From Chryseobacterium hagamense (lineage in GTDB: Bacteria > Bacteroidota > Bacteroidia > Flavobacteriales > Weeksellaceae): a stretch of DNA of 64,000 bases. Of the stretch, positions 1 through 8,745 are shown one piece after another. The stretch covers positions 338,120 to 402,119 of the forward strand of contig NZ_BJYJ01000002.1 of assembly GCF_007991455.1 (NCBI RefSeq), in the 5' to 3' direction. Both the position numbers and the translations under genes were made by a program. Position 1 is the first letter of the stretch, and every line of letters starts with the position of its first letter. The notes under the pieces are model-generated. The model was not told the DNA's origin. It did not search any database and saw nothing but the letters and a program-made list of their open reading frames with translations.

Positions 1-395
1 CGGTAGCCGGTTTCAGGATGGGAAACCGTGCCTGGATTCAGCTGCAGCTTTCCTACAGTCGGCATGATCAGGAAATCCCCGAGGTCGGAATGGCCGGTCC
101 CGCTGAAATGCGTAGAACTGAAACCCACAATGGTTGGATCTTCATACCGGTATCCGGCGCAGTATTTATACACTTCGCCATTGTATTTGCCATTCAGTTC
201 ATAGGCAATGGTATCGGTTTCGGGACTCAGCTGTACGGCTCCGAACGGTGCGGTGGCTCCGGGATAGGTGTGGCCCATTTTTTCTGTTCCGATAAGCGGG
301 TTAACATACCGGTAAAGTTTTTCAAAATCCTGGGCTTTCAGATAAAAACCGGAAAATAAAAGAAGGATAAAAACAGCAGTCCCTGACCTTTTCAT
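1..395 (-). CDS. GH92 family alpha-1,2-mannosidase, N-terminal part (runs off left edge)
   Basis: Reading the minus strand from the ATG at 395-393 gives an open frame to the window edge, about 131 residues. It begins with a signal peptide (MKRSGTAVFILLLFSGFY, then LKAQ) and continues with YVNPLIGTEKMGHTYPGA, APFGAVQLSPET, GFSSTHFSGTGHSDLGDF and LIMPTVG. These are the hallmark N-terminal motifs of glycoside hydrolase family 92, exo-acting calcium-dependent alpha-mannosidases usually exported to the periplasm or surface. The catalytic C-terminal domain lies outside the window, so activity cannot be judged. The plus-strand frame here is a shadow. Start choice rests on the signal peptide. Nothing upstream on the minus strand suggests an operon partner; the upstream region is repeat rich. 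Confidence 0.88.
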   Translation of the reverse strand, partial: MKRSGTAVFILLLFSGFYLKAQDFEKLYRYVNPLIGTEKMGHTYPGATAPFGAVQLSPETDTIAYELNGKYNGEVYKYCAGYRYEDPTIVGFSSTHFSGTGHSDLGDFLIMPTVGKLQLNPGTVSHPETGY

Positions 396-480
396 AAAAC
401 AACAATTTTGTGAAGGGTAAATTTATAAAAATTAAAAGATAATGGTTTATTGTTTTGTTATTTAAAATTTAAGAAGAATT

Positions 481-985
481 GGCTGGAAGAGGGATGCCGG
501 AAGTTTTGCCGGTCCGTATCTGAGCCGATAGGACTGGCTGTCAAATGATATTTTCTGTTGCCAAAATATAATTAAACTGAATCTTTTTTTATTCCATTTG
601 AAAGCGCGTTCTTGTTTATATCGTTGCTCAAATAGCTTTGAATCCTATGAGAAGGACGAATCGCTTATTCATTCGGCTGGCAACAGGATTTTTGATGAGT
701 CTTAATTTTATTTAATTCAAAAATAAAAATGAGACTGATTCAGCTGGGATTTTAAATATCACTCATCTTGCCGGAATAAATAGACGGTTTATGCTTCTGA
801 CAGGATTTTATCCTATCCTATACTAAGCCGTCCTTTCAGGACTTTAAAATAAGAATTTTTCTTATAAAGCGTAACCTATTCAGTTTGATAATCAGGATCT
901 TTGATCCTATTTCTGACAAGAGAAACTTCCGGCATCCGGCTTCCCTCTTCCAGCCTTTATTTAAAGTCTGTACCTCGAATTCAAA
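481..985. repeat. Dispersed repeat, composite copy (two cores in inverted orientation)
   Basis: This gene-free stretch begins with the core GGCTGGAAGAGGGATGCCGG at 481 and ends with the same core in reverse complement at 920-955. Between them, 807-850 matches a segment at 8619-8663 in inverse orientation. The same core recurs at 1151-1186, 3951-3985, 8447-8486 and 46468-46500. I see no coding frame. The outer boundary on the left is not resolved; the right end near 970-985 resembles the terminal sequence of the other copies. Confidence 0.7.
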
Positions 986-990
986 TTAAA

Positions 991-1223
991 TTAACATGAA
1001 TTCGGTTGTATTTGATTTATTTTTAGATGATTAACGAAATGAAAGATTGGAATTCGGTTTGCTGACAAAGTATATTTAAATAGATTTTCCATCGATATAG
1101 TTACCATCGATTTGATTTGACAATTAATCCCTTTGGAATTAATGTCGACCAGAGAAACTTCCAGGCATCCGGTTTCCTTTCCAGCCCGTTAATCCGGTTT
1201 TTCTTCAGGTTTACATTCGTTAA
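991..1223. repeat. Dispersed repeat element, copy with terminal inverted repeats
   Basis: The left end is TAACATGAATTCGG at 991 and the right end is GTTTACATTCGTTAAA near 1209-1224, an imperfect inverted pair. The internal core lies at 1151-1186 on the minus strand. Layout and length (about 233 bp) parallel the copy at 3807-4018. The right end touches the stop codon (1220-1222) of the response regulator gene, so the element forms that gene's 3' end. No coding potential seen. Confidence 0.65.
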
Positions 1224-1909
1224 AGCAACTGTTTCTCAGAAAAGCGGAAGCCGATCCCGTGGAGGTTTTCAATCACGATGTTTTCTTCGCGGGCAAGCAC
1301 TTTGCGCAGTCTTGAAATGAAGACATCCAGGCTACGGCCCATGAAATAATCATCATCACCCCAGATGGCTTTCAGGATATCCTGTCTTTTCAGGACCGTA
1401 TTTTTGTTCCGGATAAAATAAAAAAGCAGCTCGGATTCCCTTTGGGTAAGGGTTATGGTGCCATGTGAATCCTGCAGTGTATAATTTTTAGGATCGAAAT
1501 CAAATTTTCCGACCTTGTATTTTTGTGGGGAAGTATTTGTTTTTTTAGACCGCCGAAGGAACACTTCAATCTTCAGGATCAGTTCTTCAATGCTGAAAGG
1601 CTTCACCAGGTAATCGTCCGCACCGATTTTCAGGCCCCTGATCCGGTCTTCCTTTAAAGCTTTTGCGGAAATGAAAATGATGGGGATTTCAGAATTCCTG
1701 CTGCGGATCTGTTCCGCCAGTTCAAAGCCGTTCATCTCAGGCATCATGATGTCCAGCAGGCAGATGTCGAAGTCCTGTTGTCGGAAAGCTTCCAGGGCAG
1801 ATTTCCCATCGGAGAAGCAGGAAATATCGTAATGGCTTTCCAGGCTGTCCTGAATCAGGAAAGCGATCGTCTGATCATCTTCGGCATATAGAATTTTAAA
1901 TTTTTCCAT
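1220..1909 (-). CDS. OmpR/PhoB-family response regulator
   Basis: A 229-residue two-domain response regulator. The receiver domain (about 1-118) has the acidic pair at D11-D12, the phosphoacceptor D53 in LLDIMMPEMNGFE, S81 and the conserved K103 in LVKPFSIEEL. The C-terminal winged-helix DNA-binding domain (about 130-229) contains LTQRESELLFYFIRN and GRSLDVFISRLRKVL, typical of Trans_reg_C. Full family length. It lies 14 bp downstream of the histidine kinase gene on the same strand, so the pair is a two-component system, presumably one transcript. The target regulon is not evident; neither neighbour is an obvious target. Its stop codon overlaps the end of a dispersed repeat element. Confidence 0.95.
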   Translation of the reverse strand: MEKFKILYAEDDQTIAFLIQDSLESHYDISCFSDGKSALEAFRQQDFDICLLDIMMPEMNGFELAEQIRSRNSEIPIIFISAKALKEDRIRGLKIGADDYLVKPFSIEELILKIEVFLRRSKKTNTSPQKYKVGKFDFDPKNYTLQDSHGTITLTQRESELLFYFIRNKNTVLKRQDILKAIWGDDDYFMGRSLDVFISRLRKVLAREENIVIENLHGIGFRFSEKQLL

Positions 1910-1923
1910 GATATTTCAGGACT

Positions 1924-3171
1924 CTAAAAGGGAATAAACAGGGTGGTGGTAATACCTTTGCCGGTATTGTTTGCCACCGTAATTTTCCAGCCATGCTGCC
2001 CGACGACTTTTTTCACATAAAACAAACCCAGTCCGAAACCGGTAACTTCCTCACTTTTTGGAGTATGTACCCGGTAAAATTTATCAAAAATATGAGGCAT
2101 GTCTTTAACAGGGATTCCCATTCCGTTGTCTTTAAACGTTAAAGATAAGCCTTTTTGTCCGGTATGGGAAGAAATAATGATTACCGGCTCTTTTTCGCAA
2201 TACTTGATGGAATTGTCCAGGATATTGTAAATGATATTGGCAAAATGGAATTCGTCGGCAATCACCGAAAGGTTTTCGCCGATGTGGAGTTCCAGGGAAA
2301 TATGTTCGTTTTTATACCTGACCGTTTCTGCAATCTCCCGGATGAATGGCAGCAGAACAATCCGCTGCGGTTTCAGCGATAATCCCGAAGCATCGTTTTT
2401 GGCAATATTCAGTATTTTTTCGATATGATGATTGAGCTTGTTGCCTTGGTCCGTAATAATGGAGGTGTAGGTCTTTAGCTTAGGATTTTCCTTTACTGCA
2501 TCCTGCTTGGTCAGTGCCTCAGAAGCGAGAAGGATGGAAGAAAGGGGAGTCTTGAACTCATGGGTCATATTGTTGATGAAGTCCCGCTGCAGTTCCGAGA
2601 ATTTTTTTTGCTGAATGATGGTGTAAATGGAGTATACGTATACCAGAAGGATAATGATCAGGGCGAAAGTAAGCACGTACCAGAATCTCAATGAACTGAT
2701 GAGGTAAGCCGTTTTATCCGGAAAACGGATGGAAAAATAATACACCAGGTTTTTATGCTTCGGAAATTTAATCACTTTGTTATTGGACTCATCCTGGTCT
2801 TTTGAAATGTATTTTCCGTAAAGCATTTTATCGCTGTGGCAATTATAAACGGCGTATACATAATCGGTATTGATCTGGAATCTTGTAAATTCCGTTTTCA
2901 GGTAATGTTCCAGAACGTCGGGATGAAATTCATTATTGATATTCACCACATAATAATCGTTGGACATATTCTGTACCGGGCTTTCGGTAAAGGAGGTTTT
3001 TCCGCCGGACAGTTTTTCCACGACTTCCAGTAAAGCGACATTTACCTTCTGGTTGAATTTTTCGTCCTCAAGATTATAGGCCTGGCGTGTCCATAGCAGC
3101 TGGGCAATCAGAATGCCGATAATGGCCACAAAGCCGAGGGTGATGATAATATTGAGTTTCTTGATTTCCAT
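1924..3171 (-). CDS. Membrane sensor histidine kinase
   Basis: A 415-residue kinase with an N-terminal membrane helix (about 7-26), a periplasmic sensing region of about 140 residues, and a second helix (about 166-190). The cytoplasmic part has an H-box (NNMTHEFKTPLSSILLASEA), an N-box (IIYNILDNSIKYCEKE), and G boxes (DNGMGIPVKDMPHIFDKF, GFGLGLFYVKK). This is the classical HisKA/HATPase_c layout without a HAMP domain, a common Bacteroidetes form. It is expected to phosphorylate the response regulator that follows by 14 bp. The periplasmic domain is not a recognised sensor family, so the signal is unknown. The gene is divergent from the DUF1573 gene at 3329. Confidence 0.95.
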   Translation of the reverse strand: MEIKKLNIIITLGFVAIIGILIAQLLWTRQAYNLEDEKFNQKVNVALLEVVEKLSGGKTSFTESPVQNMSNDYYVVNINNEFHPDVLEHYLKTEFTRFQINTDYVYAVYNCHSDKMLYGKYISKDQDESNNKVIKFPKHKNLVYYFSIRFPDKTAYLISSLRFWYVLTFALIIILLVYVYSIYTIIQQKKFSELQRDFINNMTHEFKTPLSSILLASEALTKQDAVKENPKLKTYTSIITDQGNKLNHHIEKILNIAKNDASGLSLKPQRIVLLPFIREIAETVRYKNEHISLELHIGENLSVIADEFHFANIIYNILDNSIKYCEKEPVIIISSHTGQKGLSLTFKDNGMGIPVKDMPHIFDKFYRVHTPKSEEVTGFGLGLFYVKKVVGQHGWKITVANNTGKGITTTLFIPF

Positions 3172-3275
3172 TTACCGGACAATATTATCCAAAAATATTT
3201 ATTAATTTTTTATCGTTAACAACTTATTAACAAATGTTTGAGAACGATTAACAGGTTCTATTCATTATTTCCGCT

Positions 3276-3283
3276 TACATTTG
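3276..3283 (+). promoter_or_regulatory. Candidate -7 element for the DUF1573 gene
   Basis: TACATTTG fits the Bacteroidetes -7 consensus TAnnTTTG and lies about 45 bp upstream of the ATG. No good TTTG -33 element sits at the expected 19-21 bp, so only the -7 half is supported. Confidence 0.5.
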
Positions 3284-3328
3284 TTCTGTTAAATAAAAAT
3301 ATCGGTTAATCATTAAAAATTGTATATC

Positions 3329-3742
3329 ATGAAAAATTTAAAAGTTACGGCGCTTCTTGCGGTTTTGGCATGTGCTCCTTTCTATGCTAACGTATTCCCT
3401 GCAGAAGGCACGCCTGTTGTAAAAGTATTGGCAGATGCCATCAAATGGAAATCAGAATCTATTGAAGTAGGAAATATCCCGCAGGGAAAACCGAAACTGA
3501 TCAAATTTGAATTTACCAACACTTCAAATAAGCCGATCATCATTGAAAACGTTGCTCCTTCATGCGGATGTACAACGGCCAACTATACAAAAACACCGAT
3601 CCTTCCCGGAAAAGTAGGATTTGTGGAAGCAAGCTATAATGCGGCCAATGCAGGACCGTTCATGAAAACGGTAAACGTTACCACAAGTGACAGCAAAACC
3701 CCTAAAACCCTTTCTTTTAAAGGAACGGTAGTAGCTTCTTAA
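3329..3742 (+). CDS. DUF1573 domain-containing exported protein
   Basis: A 137-residue protein starting at MKNLKVTALLAVLACAPFYA, a signal peptide; an ATG-like start nine bases upstream is less suitable. The mature part carries the DUF1573 pattern: FEFTNTSNKPIIIENV, then PSCGCTTANYTKTPILPGK, then the repeating beta pattern ending in FKGTVVAS. This Ig-like (ASPM/MSP-related) domain occurs in very many Bacteroidetes envelope proteins; the CGCT motif is diagnostic but no enzymatic role is established. It is monocistronic, closed by a strong terminator, and divergent from the histidine kinase gene. It could be a target of that two-component system, but only proximity supports this. Confidence 0.88.
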   Translation: MKNLKVTALLAVLACAPFYANVFPAEGTPVVKVLADAIKWKSESIEVGNIPQGKPKLIKFEFTNTSNKPIIIENVAPSCGCTTANYTKTPILPGKVGFVEASYNAANAGPFMKTVNVTTSDSKTPKTLSFKGTVVAS

Positions 3743-3761
3743 TTAATTTTAATCTTGTTAT

Positions 3762-3800
3762 AAAAACAGCCTGACCATTTCGGTCAGGCTGTTTTTATTT
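3762..3800 (+). terminator. Rho-independent terminator after the DUF1573 gene
   Basis: A perfect stem, AAAAACAGCCTGACC paired with GGTCAGGCTGTTTTT around a 5-base loop, followed by a T-rich run. The A-run on the left makes it potentially bidirectional. Confidence 0.92.
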
Positions 3801-3806
3801 TAATGA

Positions 3807-4018
3807 TAACGTGAATTCAACTTATATTCAAATGTTTAATTCAAAAGCAAAATTAAAGCGATTTTATTCGGGATTTTAGATGTAATTCTCTTTAATTGAA
3901 TGATAAATGTTTCGTCTGATCATTAAGACCTCTGACGTATTTTTGGCAAAAGAAACTTCCCGCATCCGGCATCTCTCTTCCAGCCTTTTGTCTGAATTCT
4001 ACTTCGAGTTTACGTTAA
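3807..4018. repeat. Dispersed repeat element with terminal inverted repeats
   Basis: A copy of about 212 bp. The left end is TAACGTGAATTC (3807) and the right end CGAGTTTACGTTA (4005-4017), an imperfect inverted pair. The core (minus orientation) is at 3951-3985. It lies between the DUF1573 terminator and the 3' end of the DUF1501 gene. No coding frame. Confidence 0.72.
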
Positions 4019-4037
4019 TTATAGGATTTAATTTGAA

Positions 4038-5657
4038 TCAGTAATGCGAAACCACCACTTTTTTACTGATTTCCTCCGCATCTATCGTCAGTTTCAGAAT
4101 ATAAGTTCCCTGCGGTACGGATGAAACGTTGATTTCAATACGGCCGGAAACCGGTTTTTCCGTATGCTGAAGGATCATTCTTCCGCTCATATCCAGCAGC
4201 TGGTATTTTATTTCCGTATTTTTCCTGTTTTCCACATCTGCATAAATATACTGGCTTGCAGGTACCGGATAGACTTTAATTCCCTTTTCCGAAACTATAT
4301 TGGAAGTGCCTAAAGTGGATGCACAGACCGTTCCGGCCTTTTGCGCATTGGAGATCACGTCTACTTTCTGGTTTCCGGTTACGTAATAATCCAGCTCGGA
4401 AGTCACCATCAGGCTCGTACCTGCACCCAGCCAGTCCTGCAGCAGGGACGCAAAAATCTGGCGGTAATCGTATCGCCGCTGGTTCTGGTTGTAATAAAAG
4501 CTGGTCTGGTTCGTAAATACCGGATGATCCCCTAAGATTCCCGCCGCCGCTGCATTTCCGATCACAAAGAACGGTGCTAGGTCACCATGGTCGGTTCCTG
4601 TGCTTCCGTTTTCACGGACCTGCCGTCCGAATTCGCTGAAGGTAACGGTCATGATCTTATTGGCAATGCCCAGTTGCTGGATATCTGCCTGGAATGCGGC
4701 TACCGAATTGGCAATATCCCCCAGAAGATTGGCATGGGCTCCCAGATGGGTGCTTCCGGCCTGTACCTGGTTCACGTGCGTATCGAATCCGCTCAGGTTA
4801 ACCTGGAAGATCTTCGTCTTGCTGCCTCCTTTGATCATCCGGGCTACAGTCTTCAGCTGCTTGCCCAGCGAAGAATTGGGATAGGTAGTGGCAGAGTTGT
4901 TTCCCGCATTAAAAACCTGCATGACGCGGTTGTAATAAGCATCCATACTTGAAGCGACCCCTTTGATATAGCTTAAAAGATCATTATACTCGGAATTCAT
5001 CAGGTTTAAATTGCTGAAAACACTGGATTGGAATCCCGTCATGTTATACTCGATATTTTTTTCCGTCGTATGCTCGTAAAACAGGCACGGATTGAGGTTT
5101 CCCATTTGTATGGCCAGAGGATCCGGGTTAAGGGTAGTCGGGTTTCCGGCCAATCCCGGATGCAAAGCTCCCAGGTAGCGTCCGAAAATACCGTCCAGTA
5201 AATCTGCGCTTGTAGAGCCGTCTTTTCCTGAAAACATTAAATTTTCCGAACGGAAATGCGAGTAGTTCGGATTCGGATAACCCACACCGTTCATCAGCAG
5301 CAGCTTCCCGGAATCATACAGGTTCTTAAATCCGGTCATTGCAGGATTCAGGCCGACAAGCTTTCCGGAGGCGACGGTACTGTCCAGCGGGATATAGCTT
5401 CCGGTTCCCGAACTGTTGATCCTGATGTTCGGGCGCAGCGCAGCATAAGTGCTGTATTGGCTTACGGGGATTACCGTATTAAGCCCGTCGTTGGCACCGG
5501 CCAGCCTGAGGATCACCAAGGCACGGTCATTCACCGCATCGCAGCTGAGCTGAAAATCCAAAAACTGATTCATAAACCGGGACGGCATTCCATTGAGGTA
5601 GAAAGGAGCGCCCACCCCTGCCATAGAAACTAATTTTAAAAAGTCTTTTCTGTTCAT
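4038..5657 (-). CDS. DUF1501 domain-containing protein with T9SS sorting domain
   Basis: A 539-residue exported protein. The N-terminus MNRKDFLKLVSMAGVGAPFY resembles the twin-charged export signals of DUF1501 proteins. The body has family features: ILRLAGANDGLNTVIP near residue 50, SGFDTHVNQ around 290, and MTVTFSEFGRQVRENGSTGT then DHG near 340-360, similar to the alkaline-phosphatase/sulfatase-like fold. The last 80 residues (VYPVPASQYIYADVENRKN onward, ending KVVVSHY) form a type A T9SS sorting domain, so the protein should be surface attached or secreted through the Por system. It starts 4 bp after the DUF1800 gene stop; these two families are almost always paired. Substrate unknown. A dispersed repeat follows its 3' end. 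Confidence 0.9.
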   Translation of the reverse strand: MNRKDFLKLVSMAGVGAPFYLNGMPSRFMNQFLDFQLSCDAVNDRALVILRLAGANDGLNTVIPVSQYSTYAALRPNIRINSSGTGSYIPLDSTVASGKLVGLNPAMTGFKNLYDSGKLLLMNGVGYPNPNYSHFRSENLMFSGKDGSTSADLLDGIFGRYLGALHPGLAGNPTTLNPDPLAIQMGNLNPCLFYEHTTEKNIEYNMTGFQSSVFSNLNLMNSEYNDLLSYIKGVASSMDAYYNRVMQVFNAGNNSATTYPNSSLGKQLKTVARMIKGGSKTKIFQVNLSGFDTHVNQVQAGSTHLGAHANLLGDIANSVAAFQADIQQLGIANKIMTVTFSEFGRQVRENGSTGTDHGDLAPFFVIGNAAAAGILGDHPVFTNQTSFYYNQNQRRYDYRQIFASLLQDWLGAGTSLMVTSELDYYVTGNQKVDVISNAQKAGTVCASTLGTSNIVSEKGIKVYPVPASQYIYADVENRKNTEIKYQLLDMSGRMILQHTEKPVSGRIEINVSSVPQGTYILKLTIDAEEISKKVVVSHY

Positions 5658-5661
5658 GATC

Positions 5662-7296
5662 TTAGAGTATTTGGAATTCAGGAGATTTAATGATGGCTTT
5701 TACCAGCCGGTCGATCGGGATTTTTACACTGGTCGCATTTCCGGAACTGACATAGGTGTTCCATTCATTCAGCCAGTTAACCGGGCTTAAATTATTAAGG
5801 AAAATGGTTTTGAATTCATCATAACGGGTGCCGTCCGGAACTTCTACAAACATCATCTGGAGAAATTCCGTTACTAAGGTGTCCGCATTTCCCGGGTTTG
5901 AAAAATAACCGCTGTCTTTTACGAATGCGGCATTGTTCAGCTTAAAAGTAAATCCGTTATAGGTAAGTCCGTTGATAAAGAAATCAATGGTGTTGTTGTA
6001 CCGGATTCTGAGCGAGGACGTCGTGATCCAGTTTTTATCATAATTCGGGCTGCTGGAATAGGCGGCATATCCGTTCACCGACTGCGGGCTGAATACCGGC
6101 ATTCCCATATTGGAAGAATAATTGGCTACAACCCCCATCAGGCTGTGGATGGCCGACGGATTGGTGGTATAAGAAGGTAGTGGCAGGTTAAGCAGGGAAA
6201 ATAAATGGAGATAAAGTTCTACAGGATTTCTTACGATATTGCCAATGGTCTGGTCTCCGGTAATGCTGTCTTCTTCATCATAAAAATGCCTGCTTTTGAG
6301 AAGGGTCATCAGTGCGGGAAGGATGTTGTAGTTATCGGCCTTCAGCGAAGCGGCCAGAGGGGTAACGATGTCATTTTCTATATCGGAGGTAATCTGCCTT
6401 CCCACAAAATAGCGGTACATTCTCCTGCAGTAGGCCTTTGCCGTTTCATCCTGATTGAAAATCATTGTGACAAAGTTCTGAAGCTCTGTTTTGATGGTGG
6501 CTTCCGTAGTTCCTCCGGTAATCGACTGGCTACTGAAAGCGGAAGAAAATGTTTTGGTGCCGGTATCATGTTTATTGACTTTCACTTCACCGATAGGAAT
6601 ATTGGTCACCGGATCAAGGGAAGTAAGCCTTGCCGTTTTATCGAGGTGGATGGATGAAGTCAGGGAAAAGCCGGTAAATACCCGCGCTGCCTGCTGGACA
6701 TCGGTTTCCGTGTAATTGGTGTAATTTCCCGCAGCGATCTGAGGGCCTTTTAAGATGGTGAAAAGTTCAAGGAGTTCGCGGGCGTAATTCTGATTGGGAC
6801 TGGTATTCTGGTTCAGGTTATTGTTTAAAAACATCAGCATTCTCGCATTTTGGGTGACCCGTATCGCGAGGTCTTTCAGGCTTCCGCCGGCATGGAATCT
6901 CAGGAGCTCCCGGTAATCGAAATTGGTCCAGAACGAAGCACCGTCATCGGTTACAAAAAGGATGTGGAGGAAATAAACGATTTTGTGCTGTGCCGAAGGA
7001 TCTTTCAGGGCACTGTGCAGCCACCAGTAAAGATCGTACTTCACGCTGTTGACGGTACTCTGGCTGTCGGTAATGGTTGGATTCGCTGCTGTGGGAACAA
7101 TAGTCTCCCCGATATTGTTAAGCGGAGAAAGCGGAACCGGATTGTTGAAGGTAAACAGTTCCGTCAGGGCCTGCTGCGGAGTCTTGGTGGCAAAATCCAG
7201 TATTTTTGCCTTGGTAATGTTGTAGGTGGTGCGTCTGAGGAGATGGTAGGCATTCGAAAATCCCAGGACATTGGTTTTGGGAGCAAGACTTGGCAT
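5662..7296 (-). CDS. DUF1800 domain-containing protein
   Basis: A 544-residue DUF1800 member: N-terminal HLLRRTTYNITKAKI, central NQNYARELLELFTI (the most conserved DUF1800 motif, near residue 170), AARVFTGF, FVGRQI and a C-terminal region ending LVKAIIKSPEFQIL. DUF1800 and DUF1501 genes occur as an obligate neighbouring pair in Bacteroidetes and Planctomycetes; function is not known, with a role at the cell surface assumed. No clear signal peptide is visible at the N-terminus, unlike its partner. On the minus strand a TAATTTTG -7-like element lies at 7322-7315, about 20 bp from the start codon, so the leader would be very short. Confidence 0.9.
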   Translation of the reverse strand: MPSLAPKTNVLGFSNAYHLLRRTTYNITKAKILDFATKTPQQALTELFTFNNPVPLSPLNNIGETIVPTAANPTITDSQSTVNSVKYDLYWWLHSALKDPSAQHKIVYFLHILFVTDDGASFWTNFDYRELLRFHAGGSLKDLAIRVTQNARMLMFLNNNLNQNTSPNQNYARELLELFTILKGPQIAAGNYTNYTETDVQQAARVFTGFSLTSSIHLDKTARLTSLDPVTNIPIGEVKVNKHDTGTKTFSSAFSSQSITGGTTEATIKTELQNFVTMIFNQDETAKAYCRRMYRYFVGRQITSDIENDIVTPLAASLKADNYNILPALMTLLKSRHFYDEEDSITGDQTIGNIVRNPVELYLHLFSLLNLPLPSYTTNPSAIHSLMGVVANYSSNMGMPVFSPQSVNGYAAYSSSPNYDKNWITTSSLRIRYNNTIDFFINGLTYNGFTFKLNNAAFVKDSGYFSNPGNADTLVTEFLQMMFVEVPDGTRYDEFKTIFLNNLSPVNWLNEWNTYVSSGNATSVKIPIDRLVKAIIKSPEFQIL

Positions 7297-7535
7297 GTGG
7301 GTTTGTATTTTTTACAAAATTAAATTTTTTATATTAATAATTTATTTATTATATAAAATAAATGTGATTTTAATATTGATATTTTTAAATCGTTATCGAT
7401 TTGTTTGAAATGCTGTTGGGTACCATTTGTATATTCTGCATAGTTTTTTAAGCAGAAGAAACGAATATTTATAGTAAATTTACGGAAGAACGCAAAGTAA
7501 CAGAAGTAAGTTCATCTATATAAAATAACAATTCT

Positions 7536-8417
7536 ATGAATCTTTATACACAACCGATGCTTCGCGAAGGAGCTTTAAAAGATAAAGTAGCCATCGTAAC
7601 GGGAGGCGGGAGCGGCCTTGGGAAAGCCATGACTAAATATTTCCTTGAGCTGGGCGCAAGCGTAGTCATCACATCCAGAAATCTGGAAAAATTACAGGGA
7701 ACAGCCAGAGAACTGGAAGAAGCAACCGGCGGTAAAGTGCTTTGTGTCGCCTGTGACGTAAGGAACTGGGATGAGGTGGAAGCCATGAAGGAAGCCACCC
7801 TGAAAGAATTCGGGAAGATCGATATCCTGTTGAACAATGCGGCCGGAAATTTCATTTCCCCAACGGAGAGGCTTACCCATTCCGCCTTTGATGCGGTTCT
7901 GGATATCGTTCTGAAAGGAACAAAAAACTGTACCCTTTCCATCGGAAAACACTGGATCGATTCCAAAACGCCGGGGACGGTTCTGAATATCGTAACTACC
8001 TATTCCTGGACGGGGTCTGCCTATGTAGTCCCGTCGGCCTGTGCAAAAGCCGGAGTTTTGGCCATGACCAGATCCCTTGCGGTGGAGTGGGCCAAGTACG
8101 GCATCCGTTTCAATGCCATTGCGCCGGGACCTTTTCCGACAAAAGGTGCGTGGGACAGGCTTTTGCCGGGAGACCTACAGGAAAAATTCGATATGCGGAA
8201 AAAAGTACCGCTGAGAAGGGTAGGCGAACATCAGGAACTAGCCAACCTGGCTGCTTATCTGGTGTCCGACTATTCAGCCTACATGAACGGGGAAGTGGTA
8301 ACCATCGACGGCGGCGAATGGCTGCAGGGTGCCGGTGAATTCAACATGCTGGAAGATATTCCCCAGGAAATGTGGGATGCGCTGGAAACAATGATTAAAG
8401 CAAAAAAATCGAATTGA
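7536..8417 (+). CDS. SDR family oxidoreductase, 2,4-dienoyl-CoA reductase-like
   Basis: A 293-residue short-chain dehydrogenase. The Rossmann nucleotide motif is VAIVTGGGSGLGKAM (about 19-33), the NNAAG motif follows near 100, and the C-terminal motif is GEVVTIDGGEWL. The usual YxxxK active site is replaced by SACAKAG: the Tyr is missing while the Lys is kept. This is the pattern of the peroxisomal/mitochondrial 2,4-dienoyl-CoA reductase subgroup, which uses a different Tyr, so NADPH-dependent reduction of dienoyl-CoA in unsaturated fatty acid oxidation is the likely role. The gene stands alone; a dispersed repeat begins 9 bp after its stop and no separate terminator is evident. Confidence 0.88.
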   Translation: MNLYTQPMLREGALKDKVAIVTGGGSGLGKAMTKYFLELGASVVITSRNLEKLQGTARELEEATGGKVLCVACDVRNWDEVEAMKEATLKEFGKIDILLNNAAGNFISPTERLTHSAFDAVLDIVLKGTKNCTLSIGKHWIDSKTPGTVLNIVTTYSWTGSAYVVPSACAKAGVLAMTRSLAVEWAKYGIRFNAIAPGPFPTKGAWDRLLPGDLQEKFDMRKKVPLRRVGEHQELANLAAYLVSDYSAYMNGEVVTIDGGEWLQGAGEFNMLEDIPQEMWDALETMIKAKKSN

Positions 8418-8425
8418 TTTAATTT

Positions 8426-8733
8426 TAACGTGAACTCGAAGAAACAGGCAGGAAGAGGGAAGCGTGGTGCCGGGAGTTTCTCTTGTCGAAAACAGGGAAA
8501 AAGGTTTTGATTATCAAACTGAATATTTTGTCGCTCTGTCACCTATTTCCAGTTTAATCCTGACTCAATAGGCTAAAGGCTATTTTTGATTAACTGAATA
8601 TCATTTTCATTTTTCGTGATTTTAAAGTCCCGAAGGGACGGTTTAGCACAGGATAGGATGAAATTCTATCAGAAAAGTTAACAGTTTTTGTTCTGCCAAG
8701 AATATAAGTTAGATACGGCCGAATTCACGTAAA
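8426..8733. repeat. Dispersed repeat element with terminal inverted repeats (longest copy)
   Basis: A copy of about 308 bp. The left end is TAACGTGAACTCG (8426-8438) and the right end CGAATTCACGTAAA (8720-8733), imperfect inverted repeats. The core is on the plus strand at 8447-8486. An inner module at 8619-8663 (hairpin GTCCCGAAGGGAC, then AGGATAGGAT) also occurs inverted at 807-850. No coding frame. Confidence 0.75.
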
Positions 8734-8745
8734 TAGAAGGTAAAC
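8705..8745 (+). repeat. 41-bp direct repeat, left copy
   Basis: The stretch from TAAGTTAGATACGGCC to AGGTAAAC matches 11466-11506 with two mismatches in 41 bases. It overlaps the right end of the dispersed element and extends 12 bases past it. Together with the right copy it brackets the accessory segment 8746-11465. Confidence 0.85.

Noticed and set aside
18..359. 113-residue plus-strand frame at the left edge
   Set aside because: It is antisense to the GH92 N-terminus, which has clear family motifs and a signal peptide on the minus strand.
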